The notes under the pieces: model-generated
What the model was told of the DNA's origin: nothing
The model's database searches: none
What the model saw: the letters and a program-made list of their open reading frames with translations, nothing else
Made by a program: the position numbers and the translations under genes
Assembly: GCA_013396525.1 (NCBI GenBank)
Contig: VWYX01000896.1
Location: 110,718 to 174,717 of the forward strand
Reading direction: 5' to 3'
DNA from: Chaetorhynchus papuensis
Lineage: Eukaryota; Chordata; Aves; Passeriformes; Rhipiduridae
DNA: 64,000 bases
Shown: piece after piece, positions 12,400 through 24,371 of the stretch
Layout of the letters: each line of letters begins with the position of its first letter
Position numbering within the stretch: position 1 is the first letter of the stretch

Positions 12400-15300
12400 G
12401 TTTTGCCTCTTGTGGCTACAGAGACAACCTCAAAAATAGGAACCAAATGTGAGATGATGCCTGGCTGAGTCTGCGGTCGCCCTCCGCAGCAAGCAAATGC
12501 CAAATGAGTTGGGAAAGGAGGGGGACAGATAACTGCCTTCTCTTCATGTGTTCTGTCACCAAGTGCCACATGCTGCCTGCTTGCTTTTCCCAATGGCTTT
12601 TCCCCTAAATTTAACAATTCTGTCCTGCACCCGTAGTTACCCACGTTGTCTCCCATGTCATCACTTGTTATCATTTGACTCCAAGTATGGGCACTGAAGC
12701 AGCTACATCAACACAGCCTTTCCAACGTGAAAGTGGCACAGAACATACAGTTGTTTTTTGGTTTTTTTTTTAGCTAATGAACTTATTCTAATGATTCTTC
12801 TAAAATGAGACTAAATCTTGAAAGCATAGGAGTCATGCTTACAAAACTAATTTCCTGTCTTGAAAATCCATCATATTTAGTTGGAAAACTTGAGGCATTT
12901 CAAAAGCGGGCAATTTTACATAGATAAGTTGGAGTGAACAGCAGGTAATTTCTCATTAACAGTACAAAGGTAGGTGGATAAAAGTGCATATGTACAAATT
13001 GTTTAAGAAAGCTTTTTTTAATAGGTATTTACCTAATTTCTTCTCTTTTGCTAGACACATAAATCAAGTATCTGTGGCATCTGGCTTGATCATACCCCTC
13101 AGTTAAACACTGGCATTCTTCCAAAGAATTCCTTCTCATGCATGAGGCATGAGTGCACCAGTGCAGCACAACCTGTGCAGATGTCACATCTCAGGGAGCC
13201 ATAGTTCTCATAAAGTTAGTGGCAAATACCAAAAAGATACTGGAAACTTCAATAGAAAGAACCAAAAGTGGAGGTGAAAGGGTTCAGTTTAGCCTCAGAG
13301 GCAGCTTAAGTGTCGTTCACCCACTTGTCCATAGGCAGAGACAGACAATGTCATCCATTTTACACTCATCCTTTTATTTGTCATTCAGTTCCAGACAGGT
13401 ACTTTTAAGAGTTGATATTTATCCAGATTTATTCTTGATTGGAAGTCTTGGGAACATGTCTTTCTCATGTTTCTGCTATTTACTGGTCTGAATAGATGTG
13501 GAGGGTTGTTTTCCTTACAGCCTTTCCAAAAAAAATGTAAAAATAAGCAAAAATGCAAAAACTTCAGAGAAATACAGTAAAAAATCACAGCCCAGCTTCT
13601 CTCAAAAACCTCACTGTTTGGTGATTAAAGCTACTCAGGTAGTTCTTCTGCTGAATCCCCAAATCAAATCAGATGCCAGATTTGGAGCTGAACCTTTCTC
13701 ATTATCTGCCATTCCAGAAAATAAATGGCATGAGACTACTTCAGGAGGGATTGCTTCCAAAATAAAAAATCTAAGTTGTCCTCTAATTTTTCACTGTAGG
13801 TTGGAATTTATTTGGGTGACTTCACGTTTCTTTGAAGTCTTCATGGGAGTTGGATTTTTACTATAAAAGATAAACTATATGTATTCATGTGGTTGTAAAA
13901 TTCACTTTTATAATGTTGAAGCTTTGAAAAAGTTTATTTATTGTTTAGGTTTGGGGTTTGGAAAGAAAAATTATTTAGAATGCTTGGGAAATATATAGGA
14001 AGCTTTTAATTACAATGTCCTTTCTTTTCACTACCGCTTTGAAAACACCGTACTAGGGAATTTCATATTTCCTTGTAAAAAATTGTGTGTGAACTCGGAA
14101 CCTAATTGCCTTGTAATTAAAGAGGGAAGACTAAATTGTTTTAAATGGACTATTACCTGTAGCTCTAATTAAATAAACTTCTGTGCAGTGACACGGACCA
14201 GTGAGAGCAGCAGATTTCAGCCTCAGTGTCTCATAGCACCTGCAGAAGAGGCAGAGAAATTTGTAATGCACATTATACTGCAAATGCACTAAAAGCTAAG
14301 TGTGCTGCCTGAGTCTCCAGGTGCCCTTTACTCTGCTGGATAAGTTATTCTTTTTGAGCAGGTGTGCATAAATGGCCAAGAAATACCTAATTCAATACAT
14401 TTTTATATCAGCAGTGTAAATTGTTAATGCTAAATTACTGCTGTGTTTGTAATCATTTGGATTACTCTAAAGCTAACAATTCAGTTAAATTCATAAAAAT
14501 CTATTTAAAACTTCTGTAAATCCATTTAAAGATATGAAAGTGGAAGGATATTTTTAAGTATTGAAACTTGCTAGTTAATAGCTTTTTTACTATTGAAGTA
14601 TGAAAAGGTTGACATGCTATAAAAGTATTTATAACCAGGATACTTCTTCTTCCCCTTTTGAATGACCCTCGATCTTGCCAAGGAATACATTTGGAACAGA
14701 TTTGTTTACAGAACTGCCAGAAATGTAATAAATCAGAACAATCCATATTGGAGCTCCCATTGGGTTGAAAGTGATGTGTTGTAAGAAAAATTTTAACAAT
14801 GCAAAAAGCAGGGTCGTGGGACTGCAAGTTCTGTCTACTGTAACTTCTGTTTTGCTGAGCTTAAACTAGTTCATGGGAATGCATCTGAAACAAAATGATC
14901 TTTCTCCTAATATTTTGGTGCTTCTTGTCCATGAAAGTGACTTATTGTATGGGGCAGGGTTGAAAAGCAAGTTTGCAGGATCTTTGTTTGGAAATGTAAA
15001 ATGACCTCATTTAGACAGATATTTGGGGGGAAAAAATGCGGCTTTGTTTTCCTTCTTCACTCTAGCAACAAAAATCTCAGACTTAAAAAAATGCAGTTCT
15101 ATCTATAAGGCATCTTTTGAATTATTTGCTTATTATAGTATGGCCTGGTGCAGTGGTTAAAATTAACATCCTGTTTATGTCCAAAAGTCTGTTACAATGG
15201 CAGTTTCTTAATCCCAGCCCTTAAAGGGCGTTTCATCCCTGGGGTATGTGTGGAGGTCTGCATGACTGTAGTGTGCTCCTTGCTATCCAAGCTTATTTTC

Positions 15301-15539
15301 ATATACACTACATAGGATCTCATTAACAAGGAATGTATAGAAATACTAAAGAAAAAGAAAAAGAAAAAAACCCCCAATTTTTGGCTTCCATAAATGTGCA
15401 GCCAATCAAATAGTTTAAAACTGCTCTGAAGCCTTCTGAAATTTATTTACTTGTCTGAAGGGCTTAGATATTTGGTGTATCTCAGGTAAGTACAGATCAG
15501 GGTAATATTTTTAGCCATAATATGGAGCAAAGTCGTCAG

Positions 15540-15690
15540 AGCATCGTAGAATGTTTTGTGTTGGAAGAGACTTTAAAGACCCTCTCGTTCCAACCCCCTG
15601 CTGTGGGCAAGGACACCTTCCACTATCCCAGGTTCCTCAGAGCCCCATCCAGGCTGGCCTTGAACACTCCCAGGAATGGGGCATCCATTG
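15540..15690 (-). mobile_element. CR1 3'-end fragment
   Basis: It runs from gcatcgtagaatgttttgtgttggaagagac through ccaaccccctgctgtgggcaagg to ccatccaggctggccttgaacactcccagg, the complement of the avian CR1 3' region. It is a truncated copy of about 150 bases. Confidence 0.9.
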
Positions 15691-18541
15691 GGCACTGATA
15701 CCTCATGTAAAGGGAGAAAAAACACCAAACACACAAACCCTTCCTTTTTTACTTTTTTATTTGGAGGGCTTATGGTTTGGGGTTTTTTGTTATCACATCC
15801 AAAATGATCTTGTTCACTTTCCCACCCATCTTGGGAAGGAAAATGAAAATTGTTTTTCAAAGAACACCTGCAAGACGAGCAAGGGTCTTTTTGAAGCAGA
15901 GATACAGAGACTGAGGCGCTTAAACAGTTATCACTCTGCAAGTTTTCCTGGGAAGGCTGGGTGTCAGGGGAGGTGAAGTGTAGTCATTAGTCAGGCAACA
16001 CTGCACATCAGCTGAAATCTCAGGATTGCTGTTGTGCCAGTCCATCGGGGGATTTTCTCGTGGCAGGGAAGAGAAATCCACTACTGAAAAAACACTTGAG
16101 CGATGTAAAAATAAAAGCAGCTTGCGTTGGCAGGTATATGTCAGAAGGAAGGATGTGGGCACGGGATTAATGTGAGAGGTTGGGGGTTTTGTGAGCAGGG
16201 TCACTTACAGCTGAAGACAGAGAGAATGAGTTTGCAGAGCTCTCTGCCTGTTCTCGTTCAGCCAAGTGGCAGGGACAGATCTGTACGAGAAGCAGAGCAG
16301 CTCAAAGGAAGGTGAGTGAACGGGGTGGTTGTATTTGCTCCAAATTGAGCAAAACAGAGCTGTTCCCTCTGCACACACGAGCCAAGCAAAGGGACACTGG
16401 TCTCTAATTACAGCTCCTTGTATGCGTGGGACTGTGAGTCCATGCACCAAGCAATGCCCTGGTTTTGGTGTTACTTTTTCACTTCTGTATCTTCTGAAGG
16501 ATCCTGACCTAGAAACAGCCTTTCACTTCAAGTGGGAGCTTGGGATCTGCAGAATCACAGGGCACTGTCTGTTCTTACTCAGCAAAGTTTTTTATTTGGG
16601 TTATGTGCAAGAATTAAGGGCTTCACAAAGTTACATACAGAATATTTTAATAAAATGCATAGTAAATCAATGAATTATGCCATCCTACAGGTCAGGTTAG
16701 GACATCACTTGAATTTGTGGCACATTGTGGTGGATAAAGCTGGTTCTGTGTTTCCTTTCAGAGCCAAAAAAAAAAAATATTAAGAAGCCTCTGGAATGGA
16801 GAAAGATTATTTTCTTCCTCATGGCCTTCTCCTTCAAAAATCTTCAAGTAGTCAGTCTAACTTGTGTAGTCTTACCCTCTGAACTGACTATGGAAAAGTG
16901 TCCTCTCCAGTGATTTCATTTTGTGGAGTAGCATGATTTTGTTTTAGGTATTCTATTGCTTTAGTCCTGTTTGTAGTGCTTCCAAAATTACTAAGGGAAG
17001 CAGAAATATTTTAGTAACACTTCCATAGTTGGCCTCTCAGTTCTGATCTGTCGTGTTTGTACAGTGCTCATGTAGACTAAACAATTAACATAGCGATCTT
17101 AACGGGACATTCAGAGCCTCTGCTGAAGCCACTGGGGAACAAAAACCACAGCTCTGTTATCAGCCTGAGCTTGCTGTCAGAACAAGCTCACAGACTGAGC
17201 AGTTTGATCCACAGAGTGTTTAAACACAATAAAATCATAGTTCTAGAAGCACCATCCTTCACAGGCTCACTTAAAATTATTTATTCTGTGGAGATGGGGC
17301 CAGAGTTGAATTGAGCATGTCGATCTATGGTTGCTTTTCCTCCGGTATAATTTAGAGTTTAGTAACTTTGCTTTGGTTTGAAGAGCAGAGCTGGTTTTGT
17401 TTCTGACTAGCTGAGCTGGCTGTAAGGAAGGGATTACAATTACAACCTGTCCCTGGAGAAGCGAGGTGCAGTTCTGGCCTGAAACTCAGTCACTGAAGCT
17501 GCTGTGTCTGTGACCTCTGTGGTTTTCCCGGTAACTTCCGCAAGATCAGCGTTCAAGCAACGCAGCGTGTCATTAATCAGGGAGGATAGGTCTTCAGCAA
17601 GTGCTTACCTTGGCCCTACCAGAGCAAATGTTTGAAATGGCAGAGGCAGCCCTGGATCCACACAGCTCATCCCCATTCCTGAGAGTCTTACAGGCCACCG
17701 AGGCAGCACAGGGAACTTCCTCACACGTGCTACTAGGAGCAGTGTCCTTTTCCTTGAGGGGGGAGGGGATGGATGCAGTCTGTGTGTATGAAATAATGTC
17801 CCTTTTTCCTTTAAAGAGTAAACAGGCTGGAAAAACAATGAGATTGTATGACTACGAGAAAACCTGTTTCTTTGTACCATGAGTCACCTACCAGAGAATC
17901 AGGGTGTTTATCTAAAACTCAGCTCTCACCTGCAATAAGTGGGTAATTTTCAGTGCACAGAGGTCTGGATATTTAAAACTATTTTTGAGTGTCTCTCCTG
18001 TACCATAAAAGCTTTTAAAAGAAACAGTGGTGGTCAAATTAGTGATTTATATACATTTAATCATGCATATGCAGCAGGTGTGAATACCTTCTTCTGTAAT
18101 TAAATAAACATAATAGTTGTCTTAATCTAAGTAGCTGAAAATTACTTGAAATTCCATTGTTAACCACATTGGAGAAGGGATTATTCCTTTAATAATATAA
18201 TAATACTTAATAATCTTATTTTGGTTGCAGTTTTGATGGTTTTGCTTAGGTGTTTAGTATTGTCTAAGGCAGACACACAAGGCCTAATTCAGAGTGATTT
18301 ACAATTTTTTTTTGTTAATCGCACATATTTTTTCTGATAGTAGATGATGATAACAGTGCATCTAATTATCAAAGTTTTCTGCTATTACGATTAATTTATA
18401 TTCACTGTGTTTACAGGGGAAAATATTTTATCGTGGTCCTTCCCCACCCAAAAACGTCTTGGCTTTTATTTACTCTTCTTTCAACATTATGTTAAGCAGA
18501 ACTGGATCAGAAATAATTACAACTTTCTTCCCTCTCAACAG

Positions 18542-21500
18542 GTTTTCGAAAAATCAGTCTGGACGACCTCCGGAAGGCTTACATTGTGAAAGATGTGCAG
18601 CAATATATTCTGCATCGTTTGGACCAGGAAGAAGCCCTGAGACAACACCTCACAAAAGAAACAGCAGAAATGCTGAATCAGCTTCACATCAAAAGCAGCG
18701 GTTGCTTTTTGTACCTGGAACGTGTCCTAGATGGAGTTGTGGAGAATTTTATTATGTTACGGGAGATCCGCGATATTCCAGGGACGTTAAACGGCCTCTA
18801 CCTTTGGCTCTGTCAGAGACTTTTTGTGAGAAAACAGTTTGCAAAGGTCCAGCCTATCCTTAATGTAATTCTCGCAGCCTGCAGGCCCTTAACCACCACA
18901 GAATTGTATCACGCGGTGTGGACCAAAAACATGACGCTGACGATGGAAGACTTCCAGCGCAAGTTGGATGTCCTGTCGAAAGTCCTCATCGATGGCCTTG
19001 GAAATACAAAAATCTTGTTTCATTACAGTTTTGCAGAGTGGTTGCTGGATGTAAAGCACTGTACACAGAAATACTTGTGTAACGCCGCGGAGGGACACAG
19101 AATGCTGGCGATGAGTTACACCTGCCGGGCAAAGGATTTAACACCGTTAGAAGCTCAAGAGTTTGCACTGCATCTCATTAATTCTAATTTACAGTTGGAG
19201 ACTTCAGAGCTGGCTTTGTGGATGATATGGAATGGCACACCTGTCAAAGACTCCCTGTCAACCTTAATTCCTAAAGAGCAAGAGGTGTTACAGCTGCTGG
19301 TAAAGGCTGGTGCTCACGTCAACAGCGAAGACGACCGCACGTCCTGCATTGTTCGGCAGGCCCTGGAGAGGGAGGACTCCATCCGCACCTTGTTGGACAA
19401 CGGGGCGTCCGTCAACCAGTGCGATTCCAACGGGAGAACGCTCCTGGCCAACGCGGCCTACAGCGGCAACCTCGACGTGGTCAACTTGCTGGTGTCGAGG
19501 GGAGCGGATCTGGAGATCGAAGACGCCCACGGGCAAACGGCGCTGACCTTGGCTTCTCGGCAGGGGCACACCAAGGTGGTCAACTGCCTCATCGGCTGCG
19601 GGGCCAACGTCAACCACACGGACCACGACGGCTGGACGGCGCTGCGGTCGGCAGCGTGGGGAGGGCACACGGAGGTGGTGTCCGCGCTCCTGTACGCCGG
19701 GGTCAAAGTGGACTGTGCGGATGCCGACAGTCGGACGGCGCTGAGAGCGGCAGCGTGGGGAGGGCACGAAGATATCGTGCTGAATCTGCTCCAGCACGGT
19801 GCTGAAGTTAATAAAGCTGACAACGAGGGCAGGACGGCTCTGATCGCCGCCGCGTACATGGGGCACAAAGAGATCGTGGAGCACCTCCTGGACCACGGGG
19901 CGGAGGTGAATCACGAGGACGTGGACGGGAGAACGGCGCTGTCTGTGGCTGCGCTCTGTGTGCCGGCCAGTAAGGGACACGCCTCGGTGGTCAGCCTCCT
20001 CATCGACCGCGGTGCTGAAGTTGACCACTGTGACAAGGACGGCATGACTCCACTGCTGGTGGCTGCCTATGAAGGACACGTGGACGTGGTTGATCTGCTT
20101 TTGGAAGGAGGAGCTGATGTTGATCACACGGACAACAACGGCCGGACACCGCTTCTGGCAGCAGCCTCCATGGGCCACGCCTCAGTCGTGAATACTCTCT
20201 TGTTTTGGGGTGCAGCTGTTGACAGCATCGACAGTGAAGGTAGAACAGTTCTGAGCATAGCGTCTGCACAGGGCAACGTTGAAGTAGTACGGACTCTGCT
20301 GGACAGGGGGCTAGATGAAAATCACAGAGACGATGCAGGCTGGACACCTTTGCACATGGCAGCTTTTGAAGGTCACAGGTTGATCTGTGAAGCTCTTATA
20401 GAACAAGGTGCTAGAACAAATGAAATTGATAATGATGGCCGGATACCTTTCATATTAGCTGCACAAGAAGGACACTATGATTGCGTGCAGATGTTACTGG
20501 AAAATAAATCCAACATTGATCAGAGAGGCTACGATGGGAGAAATGCTCTCCGGGTTGCTGCCTTAGAAGGTCACAGAGATATAGTTGAGCTACTGCTCAG
20601 CCATGGGGCAGACGTGAACTACAAAGATGCTGATGGCCGGCCAACGCTTTATATCTTAGCATTAGAAAACCAGCTCACAATGGCTGAGTATTTTTTAGAA
20701 AACGGTGCAAACGTCGAAGCGAGCGATGCCGAAGGAAGAACAGCACTCCATGTTTCCTGCTGGCAGGGCCATTTGGAGATGGTGCAGGTGCTGATAACGT
20801 ACCATGCTGATGTGAACGCTGCGGACAACGAGAAGAGATCCGCTCTGCAGTCTGCTGCGTGGCAAGGCCACGTGAAGGTCGTGCAGCTTCTCATCGAGCA
20901 CGGTGCTCTGGTTGACCACACGTGTAATCAAGGTGCTACTGGACTCTGCATTGCAGCCCAAGAGGGGCACATTGACGTTGTCCAGGTATTACTGGAGCAT
21001 GGTGCTGATCCCAATCACGCCGACCAATTTGGGCGCACTGCTATGCGAGTCGCAGCCAAAAATGGACACTCTCAGATCATTAAATTACTGGAAAAATACG
21101 GTGCGTCGACTCTGAATGGTTGCACTCCGTCTCCAGTCCACACAATGGAGCAGAAACCCTTACAATCGGTCTCCTCTAAAATGCAGTCCTTAACGATGAA
21201 ATCCAATAGTTCAGGGAGTACTGGAGGAGACATGCAGCCTGGAATGCGGGGGTTGTCCAACGGGCCAGCACATGCCTTCAGTTCTCCTTCGGAGTCGCCC
21301 GATTCCACGGTTGACCGTCAGAAGTCATCTTTATCAAATAATTCCCTGAAAAGCTCCAAGAATTCCTCTCTCCGCACCACGTCCTCAACGGCCACTGCTC
21401 AGACGGTGCCCATTGACAGTTTCCACAGCCTGTCGTTCACGGAGCAAATCCAGCAGCATTCCCTGCCACGCAGCAGAAGCAGGCAGTCCATTGTTTCCCC

Positions 21501-22086
21501 TTCTTCCACAACTCATTCCCTAAGTCAAAATCATAATTCACCAAGTAGCGAGTTTGAATGGAGCCAAGTGAAACCTAGCTTGAAATCAACTAAAGCGAAC
21601 AAAGGAGGCAAACCAGACAACTCCAGCAAGTCTGGGTCAGCTGGGAAAAAAATAAAGCAGAGTAGTTCCTCCCAGCCCAAAGTGCTGGAGTATGAAATGA
21701 CTCAGTTTGATAAACGAGTACCTATTGCCAAATCTGGGACAAGCATGCCGCTGAAATCAATGCCGCCAGAGCCACAGTGCAAAATTTTGGTCCCTCCAGC
21801 TCAGCAGGAAGTTGGTCGATCTCAGCAGCAGTTCCTGATTCACCAACAGAGCGGGGAGCAGAAGAAGAGAAACGGCATTATGACGAATCCAAATTACCAT
21901 CTTCAGAGCAATCAGGTTTTTCTCGGCAGGGTTTCTGTCCCACGAACAGTGCAGGACAGGGGGCATCAGGACGTGCTGGAAGGCTATCCCTCCGCAGAGA
22001 CAGAACTCAGCCTTAAGCAAGCCTTAAAACTTCAGATTGAAGGTAGCGACCCAAGCTTCAACTACAAGAAGGAAACACCGTTGTAA
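18542..22086 (+). CDS. ANKRD50: ANKRD50 large 3' coding exon: NTPase C-terminal part, ankyrin repeats, Ser-rich tail
   Basis: The exon follows a strong acceptor (cttccctctcaacag) and is open for 1180 codons to TAA at 22084-22086. With the upstream exon the visible product is 1257 residues; human ANKRD50 is about 1429, so roughly 170 N-terminal residues are missing. Visible residues 78-320 continue the STAND-type ATPase into its helical region (FRKISLDDLRKAYIVKD, then LYLWLCQRLFVRKQFAKVQP). Residues about 322-932 are roughly 19 ankyrin repeats of the DxxGRTALxxAAxxGHxxVVxLLLxxGAxVN type. Residues 933-1257 are a Ser/Lys/Gln-rich, probably disordered tail ending ETPL. The protein is known as a cargo-linked component of SNX27-retromer endosomal recycling. 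There is no frameshift or premature stop. The GTG at 18586 that could be read as a start is an internal valine codon. Confidence 0.97.
19276..21108 (+). repeat. ANKRD50: Ankyrin repeat array within ANKRD50 (about 19 repeats)
   Basis: By eye the array begins with EQEVLQLLVKAGAHVN and continues in 33-residue steps marked by openings such as DSNGRTLL, DAHGQTAL, DHDGWTAL, DADSRTAL, DNEGRTAL, DVDGRTAL, DKDGMTPL, DNNGRTPL, DSEGRTVL, DDAGWTPL, DNDGRIPF, GYDGRNAL, DADGRPTL, DAEGRTAL, DNEKRSAL, CNQGATGL and DQFGRTAM. The repeats form a protein-interaction solenoid. One repeat (opening DVDGRTAL, about 19918-20010) carries an extra LCVPASK-like insertion in its turn. Repeat 14 (RPTLYILALEN) departs most from the consensus. 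Confidence 0.92.
19320..20060. other. ANKRD50: Exonic CpG-rich island in the ankyrin region
   Basis: A hand count finds about 32 CpG dinucleotides in 19381-19680, whereas 20401-20520 has two in 120 bases. Third codon positions here are almost all G or C, although the repeats on both sides encode the same kind of protein. It is an intragenic CpG island by composition. No promoter activity is implied by the sequence alone. Confidence 0.8.
21109..22083 (+). other. ANKRD50: ANKRD50 disordered tail with C-terminal PDZ ligand ETPL
   Basis: After the last ankyrin repeat the protein becomes rich in Ser, Lys, Gln and Pro (for example SSLSNNSLKSSKNSSLRTTS), typical of a disordered linker. It ends EGSDPSFNYKKETPL. 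The last four residues fit a class I PDZ ligand (Thr at -2, Leu at 0). They also have Glu at -3, the acidic residue favoured by the SNX27 PDZ domain. This agrees with the published link of ANKRD50 to SNX27-retromer; the direct contact is inference from the motif. Confidence 0.8.
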
Positions 22087-22095
22087 AAGGTAACT
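22087..22095 (+). promoter_or_regulatory. ANKRD50: Splice donor just after the ANKRD50 stop codon
   Basis: The stop TAA is followed by AAG|GTAACT, a good match to the vertebrate donor consensus, with GT at 22090-22091. Splicing here would put nearly the whole 3' UTR on a later exon. The stop codon would then lie only 3 bases from the junction, well inside the roughly 50-base limit below which nonsense-mediated decay is not triggered. Use of the site is not shown by the sequence. Confidence 0.6.
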
Positions 22096-24371
22096 TACCC
22101 GGTCACAAAGGAACCAAATGCCTGCATTTCATCGCGTGCACTTAAAATGTGCTAAAATTACATTTTATTCTCGTTTGCCATCATAATTGCTTGTGTGATG
22201 AGTGTTAAAATCTTAACCTGGCACACGTTTCCTTCACTGTCATTTAAAAGCACCAGTCACAGAGGAATTGGATTGCTGTCATGTTGTCTGTTGAATTCGG
22301 TTGCTTCAATTGTGCCCCACTGTCTTTGATAAGTGACTGCATAAAAGAGCAAGTTTCACCTGGCACTGATTTGGAATTTCATTTTCAAACATACGAACAG
22401 ATGAGAATTTTAATACATGATGTTTTCAGGCACAGTCTTTATTTCATTATTTTCAAAAATGCTCCTCAGGAAGCTTCTGAAGGTTCTTACAGGTTATAGG
22501 CAACCGCTGTTCTGAATGTGGATTTCAAGGGTGAAGCATAAGTATTTTTAAATTAGAAAGTTAAAATACAGTTCTAAAGCTTTGATTTTATATTTCTGTT
22601 ACTGTAAAGGTAATCCTCCTATAAAAGAGGTGGCTTTTCTTAGAGCAAGATTATAATCTATGTTATGGTACCAATTTTCTGACCATTTTTCTGTTCTTAA
22701 TCAGGGGAGGTCATTTAAATACCTCACCTCCTCTCCAATACTGAATTTTAAGCTGAAAAAGTAATTATAAGTCTCTTTTTCAGACCTGAATTGTCAGTGA
22801 GTCAGCTAAAATAGTTCTATTTTTCTCCCTCTTCCTGTTGAGGTGTATGGTTTTTAGGGTGTTTGGAATGTGTTAATACATTTTCTGTTTGAATTTCAGA
22901 GAAGCAGCATCTTTATGAAATGTGTGCCCACCTCCTATTGCTTGCTCGCTTCTTTTTGAAAACATTTCTGTGTGTGAGAATGCAGCATTTTGGACAGCTG
23001 AGGCTGCTGCTCCTTAGAACAAGAATGTTCTTGCCAGTTCTGACTCAGTTCTGCTGCAGGTCATCAAAGACAGCGTGTTTCTAGGGTAGTTGCAGGTGGT
23101 GCAGAATCCACAGATGGAAGGTTTACAGCTGTCAAAAACACATAAGCAGGCGTTTTCCCAAAATGTCCTGGAAACTGATTTTAATGGAATACATCTGTAA
23201 ATATAGCTGAGGTCCCTGGAGAATCACAGAGTGATAGAATATTGTGCAGGACCCTGTTGGGCTGGCATTTTGGTTAAATTAAAATGTTTGAAACAATAAA
23301 GTGTTTCAAAAACATCCGTGCTAGAGTCTGCACATGTGTAAAATACAAATATTAGCAAAGGGTCAGATGAGCTGTGGGACAGGACAGCAGGAGCAGGCAT
23401 AGAGAGGAATCATCAGCTGGGAGAGAAAAGGCCTTAAATCTTCATAAAAGTTGCAAGGATTTCAGATTCCCACAGGAGTACATCATGCCCAAACAAGATT
23501 AGAATTTATTTGTAATTTTTTCCTGCTTGCATAAAACTTTAAAACATGTAATTAAGGATTGTATTTCCTAACTCTTATGTGCCTGCACCTGATGTTCATC
23601 GCTTGCTTTCATGTTGTACTTTATTGTAAATCCATTGCATGGTTCTGACATAGAATGTGTTCATCTGACCTGACCTGTCATCAAAAGACTGGTTTTGGTG
23701 AATTTTTCCATCTTTCTTTATGTTAAAATACAAATAGCGTGTAAAGAAATCTGAACATTGCACATACAATACTAAAATTTGGCTTTGCTTTATCTGGAAC
23801 AAATGGTGTGTTACTGAAAATTCAGGGTTTCTCTCAGTGAAGTCCTTGGTTATACAAATGGCTAAAAAAATGAGGTGTGGATAACCAAATGGTTCCTTTT
23901 GCTTTTCTCTTAACACTTTCCAGAGCGTCATTTTAAAGATGGGAGTTTAGAACAATTTTCTGTGGAATATGAATTGCTTGGCACAGGCTGTAATTTACCT
24001 CCTCTTTTGCCAAGTCTCAAGCACAGAAAAAAAGGTGATTTCCCTGACCGGTGGATAAATGAGTCACCAGTGGGGAATCACTTCAGAAATCCTCCGTGGG
24101 AGCACCACAGGAATGGCTTTCCTTGCCTGGCTGCTGCTTCCCAGCCTGTCCTGGAAGTTCTCCTGCTGTGGGAACCTCGTAGCTGCTTGGGATGGCAGAG
24201 AGCATGGGGAATCAGTCACAGGACTGGGGTTAGGCAGGAAATTCTTTTCCTCATCAGTTTGTTGTTGTGTGCTTTTAACTTTAACTTGGGATGATACAGC
24301 TCCCTTTCTGAGAATACTGTTTGTGTTACAGACTTATTTCAAAGCTTAATGCTTTTATTTTGTGCTTCCAG
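22090..24371 (+). other. ANKRD50: Candidate ANKRD50 3'-UTR intron (or retained 3' UTR)
   Basis: This is bounded by the donor at 22090 and a pyrimidine-rich acceptor cttttattttgtgcttccag ending at 24371. A second plausible acceptor, ttctgtttgaatttcag, ends at 22899 and would give a shorter intron. If neither is used, this region is 3' UTR; an AATAAA at 23295-23300 could then serve as an early polyadenylation signal. A weak CR1-like piece lies near 23219-23265. No coding potential is seen. Confidence 0.45.

Larger units (their letters stand above)
10039..18541 (+). other. ANKRD50: ANKRD50 intron, 8503 bases
   Basis: The intron runs from GTGAGC at 10039 to CTCTCAACAG at 18541. It contains a 70-base tandem duplication close to the donor (10152-10291), an A22 tract (12378-12399), a minus-orientation CR1 fragment (about 15540-15690) and otherwise AT-rich sequence without recognisable coding potential. 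Short open frames (for example 13153-13491, 13498-13866 and 15551-15976) have no recognisable family signature, and I treat them as chance. Confidence 0.9.

Noticed and set aside
12231..12674. 147-codon minus-strand frame
   Set aside because: It includes a poly-Phe run produced by the A22 tract and has no recognisable domain; likely chance.
18586..18588. GTG as a start codon for the large open frame
   Set aside because: The coding sequence continues upstream in frame to the acceptor at 18541 and joins the 9809-10038 exon in phase, so this is an internal valine.
19288..20178. 296-codon open frame on the minus strand inside the ANKRD50 exon
   Set aside because: It is an antisense shadow of the GC-rich ankyrin codons, with repetitive VVVRVVDVG-like content tracking the repeat period. 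No splice or start context supports a gene.
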